From Niastella caeni (GTDB lineage: Bacteria > Bacteroidota > Bacteroidia > Chitinophagales > Chitinophagaceae): DNA of 64,000 nt. The stretch spans positions 1 to 64,000 of the forward strand of contig NZ_STFF01000001.1 of the NCBI RefSeq assembly GCF_004834005.1, given 5' to 3'. The notes beneath the pieces were generated by a model that was given only the letters and a program-made list of their open reading frames with translations, was not told the origin of the DNA and did not search any database. The position numbers and the translations under genes are program-made. This document shows positions 50,538-59,167 of this stretch, piece after piece. Positions within the stretch are counted from its first letter, which is position 1. Every line of letters begins with the position of its first letter.

Positions 50538-51848
50538 TTATTCGGCTTGGCTTTGCTGAGCCGTATCCGGACAGTCACAAGGTATGGGAACATTAAAAGG
50601 ATCGAGTGCGGCGCTTAATGCATCGGAACTGGCACGGCGGGTAACTTCAATATTATCGTGTATTTGTTGCAAATGAGCATCCAATCCGCTGGCGCAGCCT
50701 GTATAGCTATAAGGCGTGCGAACGATGCCCCGGTAAGTATTAAAAGCCGCCACATGTTGCTGTTCGTGTTGCCGTAGCGTAGTATTTATAAAATTCCGTA
50801 CTGCGGTATGCTCACATTCAGATAAACCGGAAGGCACTGCAGGCAGTGTTACCTGTGGGTTGGTGGTGAAAACCGAAATAACAGTACCGGTATTGGTAAT
50901 GCATTCGTCGCCTGTGCAATCGGTACAATTATTAGCTTTTCTTTGTCTGCCTGGAGCCGTGAACGAATTGCTGTAATTGGCATCTGTACGTCCCTGTACG
51001 CTTACACCTGCACAATTGGCAAAGTGTTGGGTATTGTGGTGTACCCAATCACGCATAATAAAGGTGGGCGTTTCAGGTATCACTTCTTCGGTATTCTCTT
51101 CAACCGCACGGCTTACAACAGCATCTGTTTGTTCATTCTGTTGAATGACATGGGTGAGTTCGTGCGCCATCAGTTTTTTTCCTTCCTGCGATTCGGTATT
51201 GTATTGTCCTTCATTGAACACAATGTTATTGCCGATGGTATAGGCTTTGGCATTGATTGCCTTCGCCGATTCTGCAGCTTCCTTATCCGTATGTATCCGT
51301 ACGTTACTGAAATCGTACCCGATTCGGGAAGAGAAAAAATGATTGTCTGTAGCAGACATAGTCTGTCCCTTGCCATTTAACGATGATACATAATTGCTGA
51401 CGTTACCACCGGAAGGCGAGCTATCACCTGCCTCCTTTTTTTGCATTTTTTTATCCTCTTCTTTTTTCTCCTCTTTGCGTTGCACCTTCTTTTCTTCTTC
51501 CTCCTTCTTTTCAGGGGCGCGCATTACTTTCTTCTCTTCTTCTTTTTTCTCCTCTTTGCGCTGCACCTTCTTTTCTTCTTCCTTCTTTTCAGGGGCACGC
51601 ATTACTTTCTTTTCTTCCTCCTTTCTATCCTCTTTTCGTTGCGCCTGCTTATCTTCTTTTTCGCAATCTGCGCATTTACGCTGTATGCTTTGTCCCTGTG
51701 CAGCAGTTACTGCAGGTTGAAAGAAGGCACCATGCGCAGCTTCGCCAAAGAAACTGTGCTCATGCTGGCTTTCCTTTTTGAAGAAAGACCCTTCTGTTTT
51801 GGCCGGTTTTGTTCTGCGGCGATAGCGGCGGGAAAATGATGGTTTCAT
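50538..51848 (-). CDS. DUF4157 (eCIS core domain) protein with two HExxH motifs
   Basis: 436 residues. The N-terminus carries SFFG (32-35) and GAFFQP (40-45), then a Lys/Glu/Arg linker with three tandem repeats (about 67-140: KEEEKKVMRAPEKK, KEEEKKVQRKEEKK). The DUF4157 domain (about 165-240) has RIGYDFSNVRIHTDKEAAES and zincin motif HELTH (229-233). The C-terminal domain (about 260-436) has seven or more Cys, including CTDCTGDEC, and a second motif HEQQH (361-365) in TLRQHEQQHVAAFNTYRG. DUF4157 proteins are typical eCIS cargo. This one may carry two metal sites. The start overlaps the preceding gene by 4 bp (ATGA). Confidence 0.88.
   Translation of the reverse strand: MKPSFSRRYRRRTKPAKTEGSFFKKESQHEHSFFGEAAHGAFFQPAVTAAQGQSIQRKCADCEKEDKQAQRKEDRKEEEKKVMRAPEKKEEEKKVQRKEEKKEEEKKVMRAPEKKEEEEKKVQRKEEKKEEDKKMQKKEAGDSSPSGGNVSNYVSSLNGKGQTMSATDNHFFSSRIGYDFSNVRIHTDKEAAESAKAINAKAYTIGNNIVFNEGQYNTESQEGKKLMAHELTHVIQQNEQTDAVVSRAVEENTEEVIPETPTFIMRDWVHHNTQHFANCAGVSVQGRTDANYSNSFTAPGRQRKANNCTDCTGDECITNTGTVISVFTTNPQVTLPAVPSGLSECEHTAVRNFINTTLRQHEQQHVAAFNTYRGIVRTPYSYTGCASGLDAHLQQIHDNIEVTRRASSDALSAALDPFNVPIPCDCPDTAQQSQAE
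51430..51665. repeat. In-frame tandem repeat inside the DUF4157 gene, all-pyrimidine on one strand
   Basis: The linker is coded by about 2.7 copies of an 84-bp unit; TTTCTCCTCTTTGCG recurs 84 bp apart, and GGGGCGCGCATTACT recurs about 79 bp apart. The plus strand is almost pure C/T. Since the units are whole codons, slippage would change the linker length by 27-28 residues without breaking the frame. Confidence 0.75.
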
Positions 51849-52426
51849 AAAATCATTTTATTGTATTTAGCAATATCAAAGTCGGGGAAAAGCGTCTTTA
51901 ATTTTGATAGCCTTTCTTTCAGGTCTTTTTTAACTACTGAATATTGCGGCTGTTTCCATGCAACATCAGTAAACAGGTATTGCCATCCGTATATTGCTTT
52001 CAGGTTTACCAGTTCGGTAAAATAACCAGGCAGATCGAGGCTCATCCGAAACTGTTCACCGTTCTCGTTCAACAGCCATAATTCATGATTGTCGTTACTG
52101 AATTGTATACAGGCAGCAACACCGTCTCCTCCCTGCGGATGATCGTCAAATTGTTTCAGGTCGGCACTGTCAGCAACAATTTGTTCTATAGAAATGAAAT
52201 GAAGCTCCCCCATTGGATAGGATTCACTGCCTGATTGATATTCCCAATAGTGGCTATTATCATTAAGCACAAAGATCTCGTCCTGGATCTCTTTCAGAAA
52301 AGGGTATTTTTCAATAAACTCCGGAAGAACCTGTTCTTTCAGATAAAAATCTTCCGTTACCACTTTAATACCCGCATTCTCTTTCAGGTCTGAAAAAAAC
52401 TTCGTGAATAGGTTATTATAGTCCAT
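51845..52426 (-). CDS. SUKH-like protein, possible immunity protein
   Basis: 193 residues, no signal peptide. FIEKYPFLKEIQDEIFVLND, HYWEYQSGSESYPMGELHFI and AAICIQFSND-like strands suggest the SMI1/KNR4 (SUKH) fold, and DGVAACIQFSNDNHELWLLN fits its central strands. The match is weak and based on layout. It lies between the large DUF4157 protein (1 bp gap) and the second DUF4157 protein (4-bp overlap), the classic place for an immunity gene. SUKH proteins neutralise polymorphic toxins. If right, it would protect the cell from one or both neighbours. Confidence 0.55.
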   Translation of the reverse strand: MDYNNLFTKFFSDLKENAGIKVVTEDFYLKEQVLPEFIEKYPFLKEIQDEIFVLNDNSHYWEYQSGSESYPMGELHFISIEQIVADSADLKQFDDHPQGGDGVAACIQFSNDNHELWLLNENGEQFRMSLDLPGYFTELVNLKAIYGWQYLFTDVAWKQPQYSVVKKDLKERLSKLKTLFPDFDIAKYNKMIL

Positions 52427-52427
52427 A

Positions 52428-55400
52428 TTATTGAATTGTATAGGTAGTGCCTGCCTGTGCTTTTAAGGCTGCCACCTGGTTATTGAAATTGGCTATTTCA
52501 ACAGTTCTGCCTGCATACCGGTTATTCAGTTTTGTTTCCATATCGTTGGCATCGGTGAAGGAACTTAATGCTCTAACCTGTTGTATGAATTCAGCAAAAG
52601 GACGACTTAATCCAGGCGCCAGGTTTTCCAGCCTTACCCTTCCTACCGTGGTGTCATTGATATTCGGAATGGTAGCTGCACCGGAAAAATCAGGCGGGTC
52701 GGGATTTTGGCTCCATAGCTCACCTACTGCCGTTCCATCTATACTGGTGCCCCTGTCTTTTTTCTCCCACTGATTTGATGCTGCATTCAATTGATAAGGT
52801 CCAAATTCAATGGCTATATTATTCGGATAATCGTCATTTGGCGCACCATGATAACTGATACTAATTTTATACCAGATCACTTTACCGGCTGCTACTGCAC
52901 TGATAGCCTGTCTTTCCACACCATTGTAAGCAGCCGTATTAGTAGCTGGTCCCCTTGCCGGTGTCAGGTTCGAATCCAGTGCCGGGCCACCCAATTGCTC
53001 TGTCAACAGGTGCATTTTCACCCAGGCCGAACCAGTTGATAAACCTGCCTGGTTGATCCTTTGCCAGCCCGGTAATGTAGCGCCGGAGTTTGTATTGGCG
53101 CCTGAGCCACCGCTTGTTCTACCCCTCTTAATAAAGGCCACTTCAAAGCCGCTTGCTTTTACGCCATTCATGAAGGAAGGCTTCACTAACGGTGGCGGTT
53201 CTGTGCCACCTACCATGGTCATAAGTGGTGGCAGTTTAGTCGCCAGTAAAGTAAGCTTTTGGTTCAATGTTTCATTGTCCTGTGTGGCAGTCGGGCTGCC
53301 CGGGTTCGCCAGTCTGCCTTTAATGGTATCTATCTCGCCATTCAACTGCACGGCATCCTGGTAAGATTGCTGGTGAGCAGCATTGGCTGGTAAATTAATT
53401 ACACTGGCCGCTGCATTCAACAGGGTCCTCACAGTTCTTGGGTTATAAGAGGCCACATAAAGTTGTGCCGAGGCGCCACTTCCCTCGAAATAGATATTGT
53501 GGTCTCCGCCAGCAGTATCTGTAAATGGTTTTCTTAATCCCAACCATCCCAACACTGCTCCTGCAGCGCTTCGACCCATTGCCATCAACCTGTCGAACAA
53601 TGCCATTCCCGTATCCACTGCCCTGTTCACCAACCATGTCAATGCCTGGTCTACCATTTCGCGGGCTCGACCTATCATTTCGCCTACCCGTCTACCAATA
53701 CCGTTCAAACCTACCTGGTTGGCCAGGAATCCTATTACGATCGGCATGGCTCTTGCCAGCGTGCGTTCGAGGTAGTTGGCTGCTGTGGTTACATTGCCAT
53801 TGGCTATATCTACCACACCTTCCACAAAGCTGTTCACTACTTCCAGCATTTCGCGCAGGTACCGCATGAACGATTGTATAGCCCTGTACAATGCAATGGC
53901 GCTGTTGATCACGGCCATGATACCGGTTGGGTCGAGCATACTCAACAGGCGGGTAACCATCTGGTTTACGATCTGCTCCATGATCCAGTTCTTCACCGCG
54001 TCGATGATGGTATCCCACAGGTTGGTGAGCTGTTCCTGGATCTTATCCCAAATGGCGGCCATACCTCTTTCCTGTACATCTTTAATAAATGTCCAGATGC
54101 CTTCGAGGGTATTGATCATGCTTCGGATACGCGCCACTCTTTCGGGACCAATACGCGGATGGGCGGCCAGTTTTTCCCAGATCTTTTCCATGCTGATGCC
54201 TAATACTTCCAGTACCCAGGAAATGATACCACGTAAAGAAGTATCCGAGAAGGCGGGCACACCGGCATCGCGCAGCTCGCTGGTGAGCCAACCTACCAAT
54301 CCACTTAACAGGTGTTGTAAAATATTATCAAAGAACTGTATGAAGCCCTGCTTGATGGCACGCAGCAGGTTCTTCAGGAAGCCTACAGGATCGCGCTTGA
54401 TGAGCTGGAAAGCCTGCATGGCTTTGGTGATGATATTGTTGATGAGATCGAATGGGAAATTCATCACTATCAGGATCGCTTCCACAACGATCTTCACGAT
54501 CTCTATTACAAAGTTCACCAGTCTGCCGATCGGTTCGCCAAATGTGGCGAAGATGCGCCTGAATGCTGCCGGCGGATTCATCAGGTCGTCAAGACTAAAC
54601 GAATTCCACAGATCAATGAACAACTGTATAATAGCAGCCGGCGTCATGTTCAACCGGTCGACCGCTGCATTTATCTTCGCTACCGTTCGGTCTATAGCTC
54701 CACTTTCCTTCAGTTGGTTATACTGCTCGCGGCCGCCTTCCATCAGGCTCATAAATCCTTTGATGAGGTTTTCGGCCGAACGCGGCACTACTTCTTCGGT
54801 AAACGGATCTTTTTCTATGATCACTGTTACCAGTTCGTACCCACGCTGCTCTTTTGCCCAGGCGCTGAGGCGTTGCATCAGCACTTCTTTTATCAGCTTC
54901 AGAATTTCCGCTCCTACCCGAATTACAAACTCAAGCACCGTACCCACTGGCCCTGCAAACTGGTTGTAGATCTCGGTGAAGGTACCACGCGGATCCATCA
55001 GGCTTTCGATGCTCACTATGTCCCAGATGTTCCTGAACGCCTGCAACAGGTCGTCATAAGTGTTGCTGAAGATGCTGATACCTTCATCTATATAACCTAC
55101 TACTTTCTGGAAGGTGCCGGTTTCCTGCATCTGATCCCGCTGTTTTCTTCCTTCTTCACCACCCAGTTCCAGCAGGGCGTTCAGGATATTGGTGCCGTTG
55201 GTTGCTACTTCCTGTTCTGTTACCGGGTCTTTACCCAGTATTACTGTCAGCAGCGGGTAAGCTGTGGTGTTTTCTTTAATGAAATCAACGATCTTCGTAA
55301 GCAGCCAGTCTTTGATCATTTTCAGCAATTCCAATGCTGCTTCTTCGGCAAAGCTTACCACATCTTCTATGAAACCGAATACTATATTGGCGCCTTCTTC

Positions 55401-57656
55401 CAGCACCTCCATGGGCGATGTAAGGTCATCTATGCCCAGCCTGTTCCAGAAGGTTTCAAAGCTGCTGAACAAACCGTCTACCAAACCTTCAACCCTGCTG
55501 ATCTGCTCATCTATCCAGGCAGCGGCTGCATCGAGCTGGTGTTGTTCATCCAGCTTCTGGTGTATCAGGCGCCCGCCCGGCATAATATCAAAGGCTGCCT
55601 CTATAAAGTTGCGGCCGTTGCGCTCGATGTTCTCGCCGGTTATCGGGTCTTCACCCAATACTACCCGCAATGCCCTGTAACCGGGTATGTGCAGCGCTAC
55701 CTCCTGCGCTTTTCGTAATGCGCAGGCTTTTGTTTCGCTCAGGCTGGTTATATCCACACAACCTAATACCGAACTGGTGCTCAGGTACGACAAGGCATCA
55801 TCTACTACCGAACGCTGTACCTGTTCGCCTGACTGCGTTACTGTTGGCAATTCGAATTCCTTCCTCTGTACTGCCTGTTGCTGTATTGTTTGCTGTTGAT
55901 CTTCCTCTTCCTTATTACCTTCTTCTTTCGGCTGTACAGTTGTGTTATGTATGTTGCCTGAAGACGGAGGGCCGGTTTGTAACTGACCACCGGCATCTAC
56001 GCTCCAGCTACTAAGTTCTGATTTGGTTTGAATGTCATAGTCATCAGATGAACCTGCTTCTTCTTCCTGGTGGCCATCTTCTTTCCTGCTTACATTAAAG
56101 ACTTCCTTACGCAGTTCACGTAGGGTCTTTGGTTTCTCCGGCGTGGCGCCCTCACCACTGCCTAACGAACCTTCCATGGTTGCGAGCGGGTTGAAGAATG
56201 CTGTCCAGTTGCTGAGCGGGTGTTCCCTTGTTTGCACCTGCCCGCCCATATTATCTTCACCGGCTGTATTACCATTTACGGTGCGCACGGTGCCGCCCGA
56301 TACGCTTTCTACCAGCGCAAAATGCGAGTAGGCGTTTCTAAAGGCTATGTCGCCCGGTTTGGGTGTTGAACCCGGATTTCTTACAGCTTCCCGCTTCAAC
56401 ATGTTCTCGCCCAGTTTCCATTTTGGCATGGGCACACCACTTTTATTCAATGCATAGAATACGTATATGCCGCACCAGCTTGGCATGGCATCACGCAATC
56501 CTTCGGGGTCGGTGCGTTTAGGATCGCCATCGATCATCACATTACCTTTCGCTTCACGGTATTTCTTAATGTCCATTTCAGCAACGGTACCCTGTTCAGA
56601 GGTGCCACCGCTGCCGCTTACTATTTTATCTTCACCAAAGGTGGTTTTAAATATATCCAGCAGTTGTTCCCAGCCCACACGATAGCCATCGGGGCCTTCT
56701 TTGCCTGCATTTATTTTTCCTTCATGGCTTTTTGCTTTAGTGATCGCATTATCTAACTGCGATACCGGTGCGCCATAACTTCTTTGTATAACAGGTTTAC
56801 GTGCTACAGATGTATTTGTAGCACCGGAAGTATTGGATTTACTGGCCCCCTGTTGTATGGTATGCGTTAATTCGTGGGCCAGCAATGTACTACCGCCGGA
56901 AGTATGTGGATTATACTTCCCGCTATTGAAATAAATATCGTTGCCATGCGTAAAGGCCTGGGCATGTATTTGCGTGCTCAGGTTTTCAGCATAGCTGCCT
57001 GTGTGAATACGAACGCCGCTGAAATCGGCATTGAAGCGGCTTTCCATAAACTGACGGGTGCCGTTGGGCAATGCACTGCCGGCTCCTTTTGAAGAAGACA
57101 GGGATTGCTCAAACTGTATGGAGCTGGCGGGTGGGCCCCGGCCGCTTCGTTGAACAACATCGGAATGATATAATGAGGTCGCTTTTCTGTTGATGTCGCT
57201 GCCGCCGCATCCGCTATCGCACACTACATCTGAACCCGAATCGTAGTCGCCGAAGGCGCTACGCTGAACAGTGGAGAATAATTTAGCCTGCAGGGCTTCG
57301 TCTTCCTTGCATTGTATGCGGCTGATGGTGGGATGCTCGATCTTTGTTTGAATGACCTCTCCTTCCTGTTCTTCTTCTTTTTTCTGCAGCTTGTCATCTT
57401 CTTTGGCAGGCGCCGGCGTACTAACCGGTTCGGGCATTCGCATTACCTGGTCGGCTACGGTATCTGCCTCTTTTTCCTGCGGATCATCAGGACTGCTCAC
57501 GGAGAGTTTTGCCTGTACTACAGGATTGAAAAAGGCCCCTTGTTGTGAGGGACCAAAAAAAGAATCCTCCCCTGCCTTACGGAAAAAGGTAGTGCCGGCA
57601 GTTTGTTGCTGCCTGCTTACGCGTACCGTATTTGATTTTTCAGCAGTGGAGAACAT
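52428..57656 (-). CDS. Giant DUF4157 eCIS cargo: CHAP-like domain, 140-residue repeats, nuclease-like C-terminus
   Basis: 1742 residues. In order: N-terminal SFFG (32-35) and GAFFNP (40-45), then AKLSVSSPDDPQEKEADTVA. DUF4157 (about 195-270) has HELTH at 261-265. A CHAP/NlpC-like domain (about 300-490) has Cys395 (SWCGIYVF), His445 (SHFALVE) and Asn461. A low-complexity linker follows. Three helical repeats start at Gly659, Ala799 and Gly939 with GEDPIT, GKDPVT and EKDPFT exactly 140 residues apart, and a degenerate RDPVG lies at 1089. More amphipathic helices run to 1370. The C-terminal domain has KMHLLTEQLGG and NLTPARGPATN (1547-1573), like His-Me-finger nucleases. It would be loaded into the injection system; toxicity is inferred. 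The start is an ATG with nothing upstream. Confidence 0.85.
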   Translation of the reverse strand: MFSTAEKSNTVRVSRQQQTAGTTFFRKAGEDSFFGPSQQGAFFNPVVQAKLSVSSPDDPQEKEADTVADQVMRMPEPVSTPAPAKEDDKLQKKEEEQEGEVIQTKIEHPTISRIQCKEDEALQAKLFSTVQRSAFGDYDSGSDVVCDSGCGGSDINRKATSLYHSDVVQRSGRGPPASSIQFEQSLSSSKGAGSALPNGTRQFMESRFNADFSGVRIHTGSYAENLSTQIHAQAFTHGNDIYFNSGKYNPHTSGGSTLLAHELTHTIQQGASKSNTSGATNTSVARKPVIQRSYGAPVSQLDNAITKAKSHEGKINAGKEGPDGYRVGWEQLLDIFKTTFGEDKIVSGSGGTSEQGTVAEMDIKKYREAKGNVMIDGDPKRTDPEGLRDAMPSWCGIYVFYALNKSGVPMPKWKLGENMLKREAVRNPGSTPKPGDIAFRNAYSHFALVESVSGGTVRTVNGNTAGEDNMGGQVQTREHPLSNWTAFFNPLATMEGSLGSGEGATPEKPKTLRELRKEVFNVSRKEDGHQEEEAGSSDDYDIQTKSELSSWSVDAGGQLQTGPPSSGNIHNTTVQPKEEGNKEEEDQQQTIQQQAVQRKEFELPTVTQSGEQVQRSVVDDALSYLSTSSVLGCVDITSLSETKACALRKAQEVALHIPGYRALRVVLGEDPITGENIERNGRNFIEAAFDIMPGGRLIHQKLDEQHQLDAAAAWIDEQISRVEGLVDGLFSSFETFWNRLGIDDLTSPMEVLEEGANIVFGFIEDVVSFAEEAALELLKMIKDWLLTKIVDFIKENTTAYPLLTVILGKDPVTEQEVATNGTNILNALLELGGEEGRKQRDQMQETGTFQKVVGYIDEGISIFSNTYDDLLQAFRNIWDIVSIESLMDPRGTFTEIYNQFAGPVGTVLEFVIRVGAEILKLIKEVLMQRLSAWAKEQRGYELVTVIIEKDPFTEEVVPRSAENLIKGFMSLMEGGREQYNQLKESGAIDRTVAKINAAVDRLNMTPAAIIQLFIDLWNSFSLDDLMNPPAAFRRIFATFGEPIGRLVNFVIEIVKIVVEAILIVMNFPFDLINNIITKAMQAFQLIKRDPVGFLKNLLRAIKQGFIQFFDNILQHLLSGLVGWLTSELRDAGVPAFSDTSLRGIISWVLEVLGISMEKIWEKLAAHPRIGPERVARIRSMINTLEGIWTFIKDVQERGMAAIWDKIQEQLTNLWDTIIDAVKNWIMEQIVNQMVTRLLSMLDPTGIMAVINSAIALYRAIQSFMRYLREMLEVVNSFVEGVVDIANGNVTTAANYLERTLARAMPIVIGFLANQVGLNGIGRRVGEMIGRAREMVDQALTWLVNRAVDTGMALFDRLMAMGRSAAGAVLGWLGLRKPFTDTAGGDHNIYFEGSGASAQLYVASYNPRTVRTLLNAAASVINLPANAAHQQSYQDAVQLNGEIDTIKGRLANPGSPTATQDNETLNQKLTLLATKLPPLMTMVGGTEPPPLVKPSFMNGVKASGFEVAFIKRGRTSGGSGANTNSGATLPGWQRINQAGLSTGSAWVKMHLLTEQLGGPALDSNLTPARGPATNTAAYNGVERQAISAVAAGKVIWYKISISYHGAPNDDYPNNIAIEFGPYQLNAASNQWEKKDRGTSIDGTAVGELWSQNPDPPDFSGAATIPNINDTTVGRVRLENLAPGLSRPFAEFIQQVRALSSFTDANDMETKLNNRYAGRTVEIANFNNQVAALKAQAGTTYTIQ

Positions 57657-57748
57657 AAGTTAAATAACGAATATCGAATGATGAATGTTGAATATCGAAA
57701 TTGTATTCACTTCATTATGCGAAGTTCATTGTTAGATATTCAATATTG
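57657..57748. repeat. GAATATCGAA-word spacer in the eCIS operon
   Basis: GAATATCGAATGATGAATG, TTGAATATCGAA and TAGATATTCAATATTG recur in 90 bp between the tape-measure and giant-cargo genes. The same words occur at 49125-49165. It may hold a promoter or a processing site, and is the only spacer above 25 bp in the eCIS part. Confidence 0.5.
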
Positions 57749-59164
57749 TTAAATCCATTCAGTCTTTAAAAGATACGGCATCCAGGGCAACTTTATTATG
57801 CTGATGGTCCAGGGCAGGTGCTGTAACAACACATCCCAGGCCTTTTGCTCTACCAGCAACCGCCATTCGTGGTTGATGAACTGTAACCGGCCTTCCCTTT
57901 GCAGGAAGGTTTCGCGCAGCCCATCGGGTGATGTATCTTTTAATATATTCCAGTGCGCTATAACCGCTAACAACAGCTCATTCACCTCCTGCTTCTCTTC
58001 TTCGGTTAACACTATATCAGTATCTACAGCACTGTCTGTTTCGAGGCCGCATACTATTTTGGCCAACCCCAGCTCAAACTCTGCCACCTGTTCTTTACCC
58101 GATGCAAGGTATTGCGCCAGGCAAACCGCTCTGTTAATATCCGAAAAATTACCGTCCTGTAAAAGTCCGAGTTTTGTAAAAAAGGGAGGAAGGAACAATG
58201 CCATGATCACCAAACCTGCATTACTGACATAGATCCCCTCCTCTAATATATTGCTCTGTACCGGGTTATTGTTATTTACCGGATGCTCCTTTTTTGCCTG
58301 CTGTTGTTCCTGCTTTTCGGGAACAGGTGTTTCCCGTTTTAGGGTCAGTTTATCCCGCATGCCTGAAACCGGCAGTTGACTGATCTGCTGTTGTATTTGT
58401 TGCCAATACCCTTTTTCAGCAAGTTCCTGCAACAGTTGCGCTCCTGCCTGGTGTACAAATTGTGCTGTATTCTTCTCCTGTATATGTTTCATTACTGCCT
58501 GCCTGAACACCTGCATTACGGCTTTTCTTTCTTCACGCGAAGCAGTTGTTAGTCCCAGTTGTATGGCTTCTGCAAATGCCCTTATCTCTTTTTCTATACC
58601 GGCATTTATAAGTAACACCAGTTTTATAAATAATGCATCAGGCACCTGGTAGATGATCCGCTGTTGTACGGCCTTTTGCTTTATTAATTCTTTAAACCTG
58701 TTTTGGGTAACTGTACTAAATGCGGCGGTTACCAGGCGTTCCATCTCTTCTACCCAGGCTGAATAAGAAGTAACCGGGCTCCACCAGGGTAAATTACCGT
58801 GCTGCAAAAAGTATATAAACACTTCTTCAAATACCTGCGGATAACTTCTCGGTTGCAGGGCAGCGTGCTTTATTGATTGTTGTATGCCGAGATCTATTCT
58901 ATTGCCGATCTGTTGTTTTATTTGTTCAATAGCCCTGCTCATCCAGTTTTCCGATGCATCAAGGTCAATATGTATTTCCAGTTTGTCTATCTGGTATACC
59001 ATTCCTGTTTCAGGCAATTGTTCCAGTTGCTCTTCAATGGAAGGCATCAACTGGTTATGGCACCAGTTCACCACGTTCCGCTGCAGCTCAAAGCCATCGG
59101 TGCGGCCGTTGTATTCAACATCCAATACCTGTTTACGAATGATATGTTTACCTGTTAATTGCAT
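57749..59164 (-). CDS. Contractile injection system tape-measure-type protein
   Basis: 471 residues from the ATG at 59162-59164 (MQLTGKHIIRKQVLDVEYNG). The N-terminus HIIRKQVLDVEYNG, ELQRNVVNWCHNQLMPSIEE and YQIDKLEIHIDLD matches the CIS tape-measure family found in eCIS loci. The remainder is long, helical and Gln-rich (RIIYQVPDALFIKLVLLINA, QQQAKKEHPVNNNNPVQSNI). Such proteins set tube length or serve as assembly scaffolds. The gene starts 3 bp after the stop of the PKD-protein gene, implying coupled translation. Confidence 0.8.
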   Translation of the reverse strand: MQLTGKHIIRKQVLDVEYNGRTDGFELQRNVVNWCHNQLMPSIEEQLEQLPETGMVYQIDKLEIHIDLDASENWMSRAIEQIKQQIGNRIDLGIQQSIKHAALQPRSYPQVFEEVFIYFLQHGNLPWWSPVTSYSAWVEEMERLVTAAFSTVTQNRFKELIKQKAVQQRIIYQVPDALFIKLVLLINAGIEKEIRAFAEAIQLGLTTASREERKAVMQVFRQAVMKHIQEKNTAQFVHQAGAQLLQELAEKGYWQQIQQQISQLPVSGMRDKLTLKRETPVPEKQEQQQAKKEHPVNNNNPVQSNILEEGIYVSNAGLVIMALFLPPFFTKLGLLQDGNFSDINRAVCLAQYLASGKEQVAEFELGLAKIVCGLETDSAVDTDIVLTEEEKQEVNELLLAVIAHWNILKDTSPDGLRETFLQREGRLQFINHEWRLLVEQKAWDVLLQHLPWTISIIKLPWMPYLLKTEWI

Positions 59165-59167
59165 CAA

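Noticed and set aside
53776..54969. 397-codon plus-strand frame opposite the giant cargo gene
   Set aside because: Antisense shadow of a strongly coding, repeat-containing gene; Ser/Arg/Met-rich composition and no domain.
54714..55718. 334-codon plus-strand frame opposite the giant cargo gene
   Set aside because: Also an antisense shadow; Tyr/Phe/Gln-rich translation mirrors the helical repeats on the other strand.
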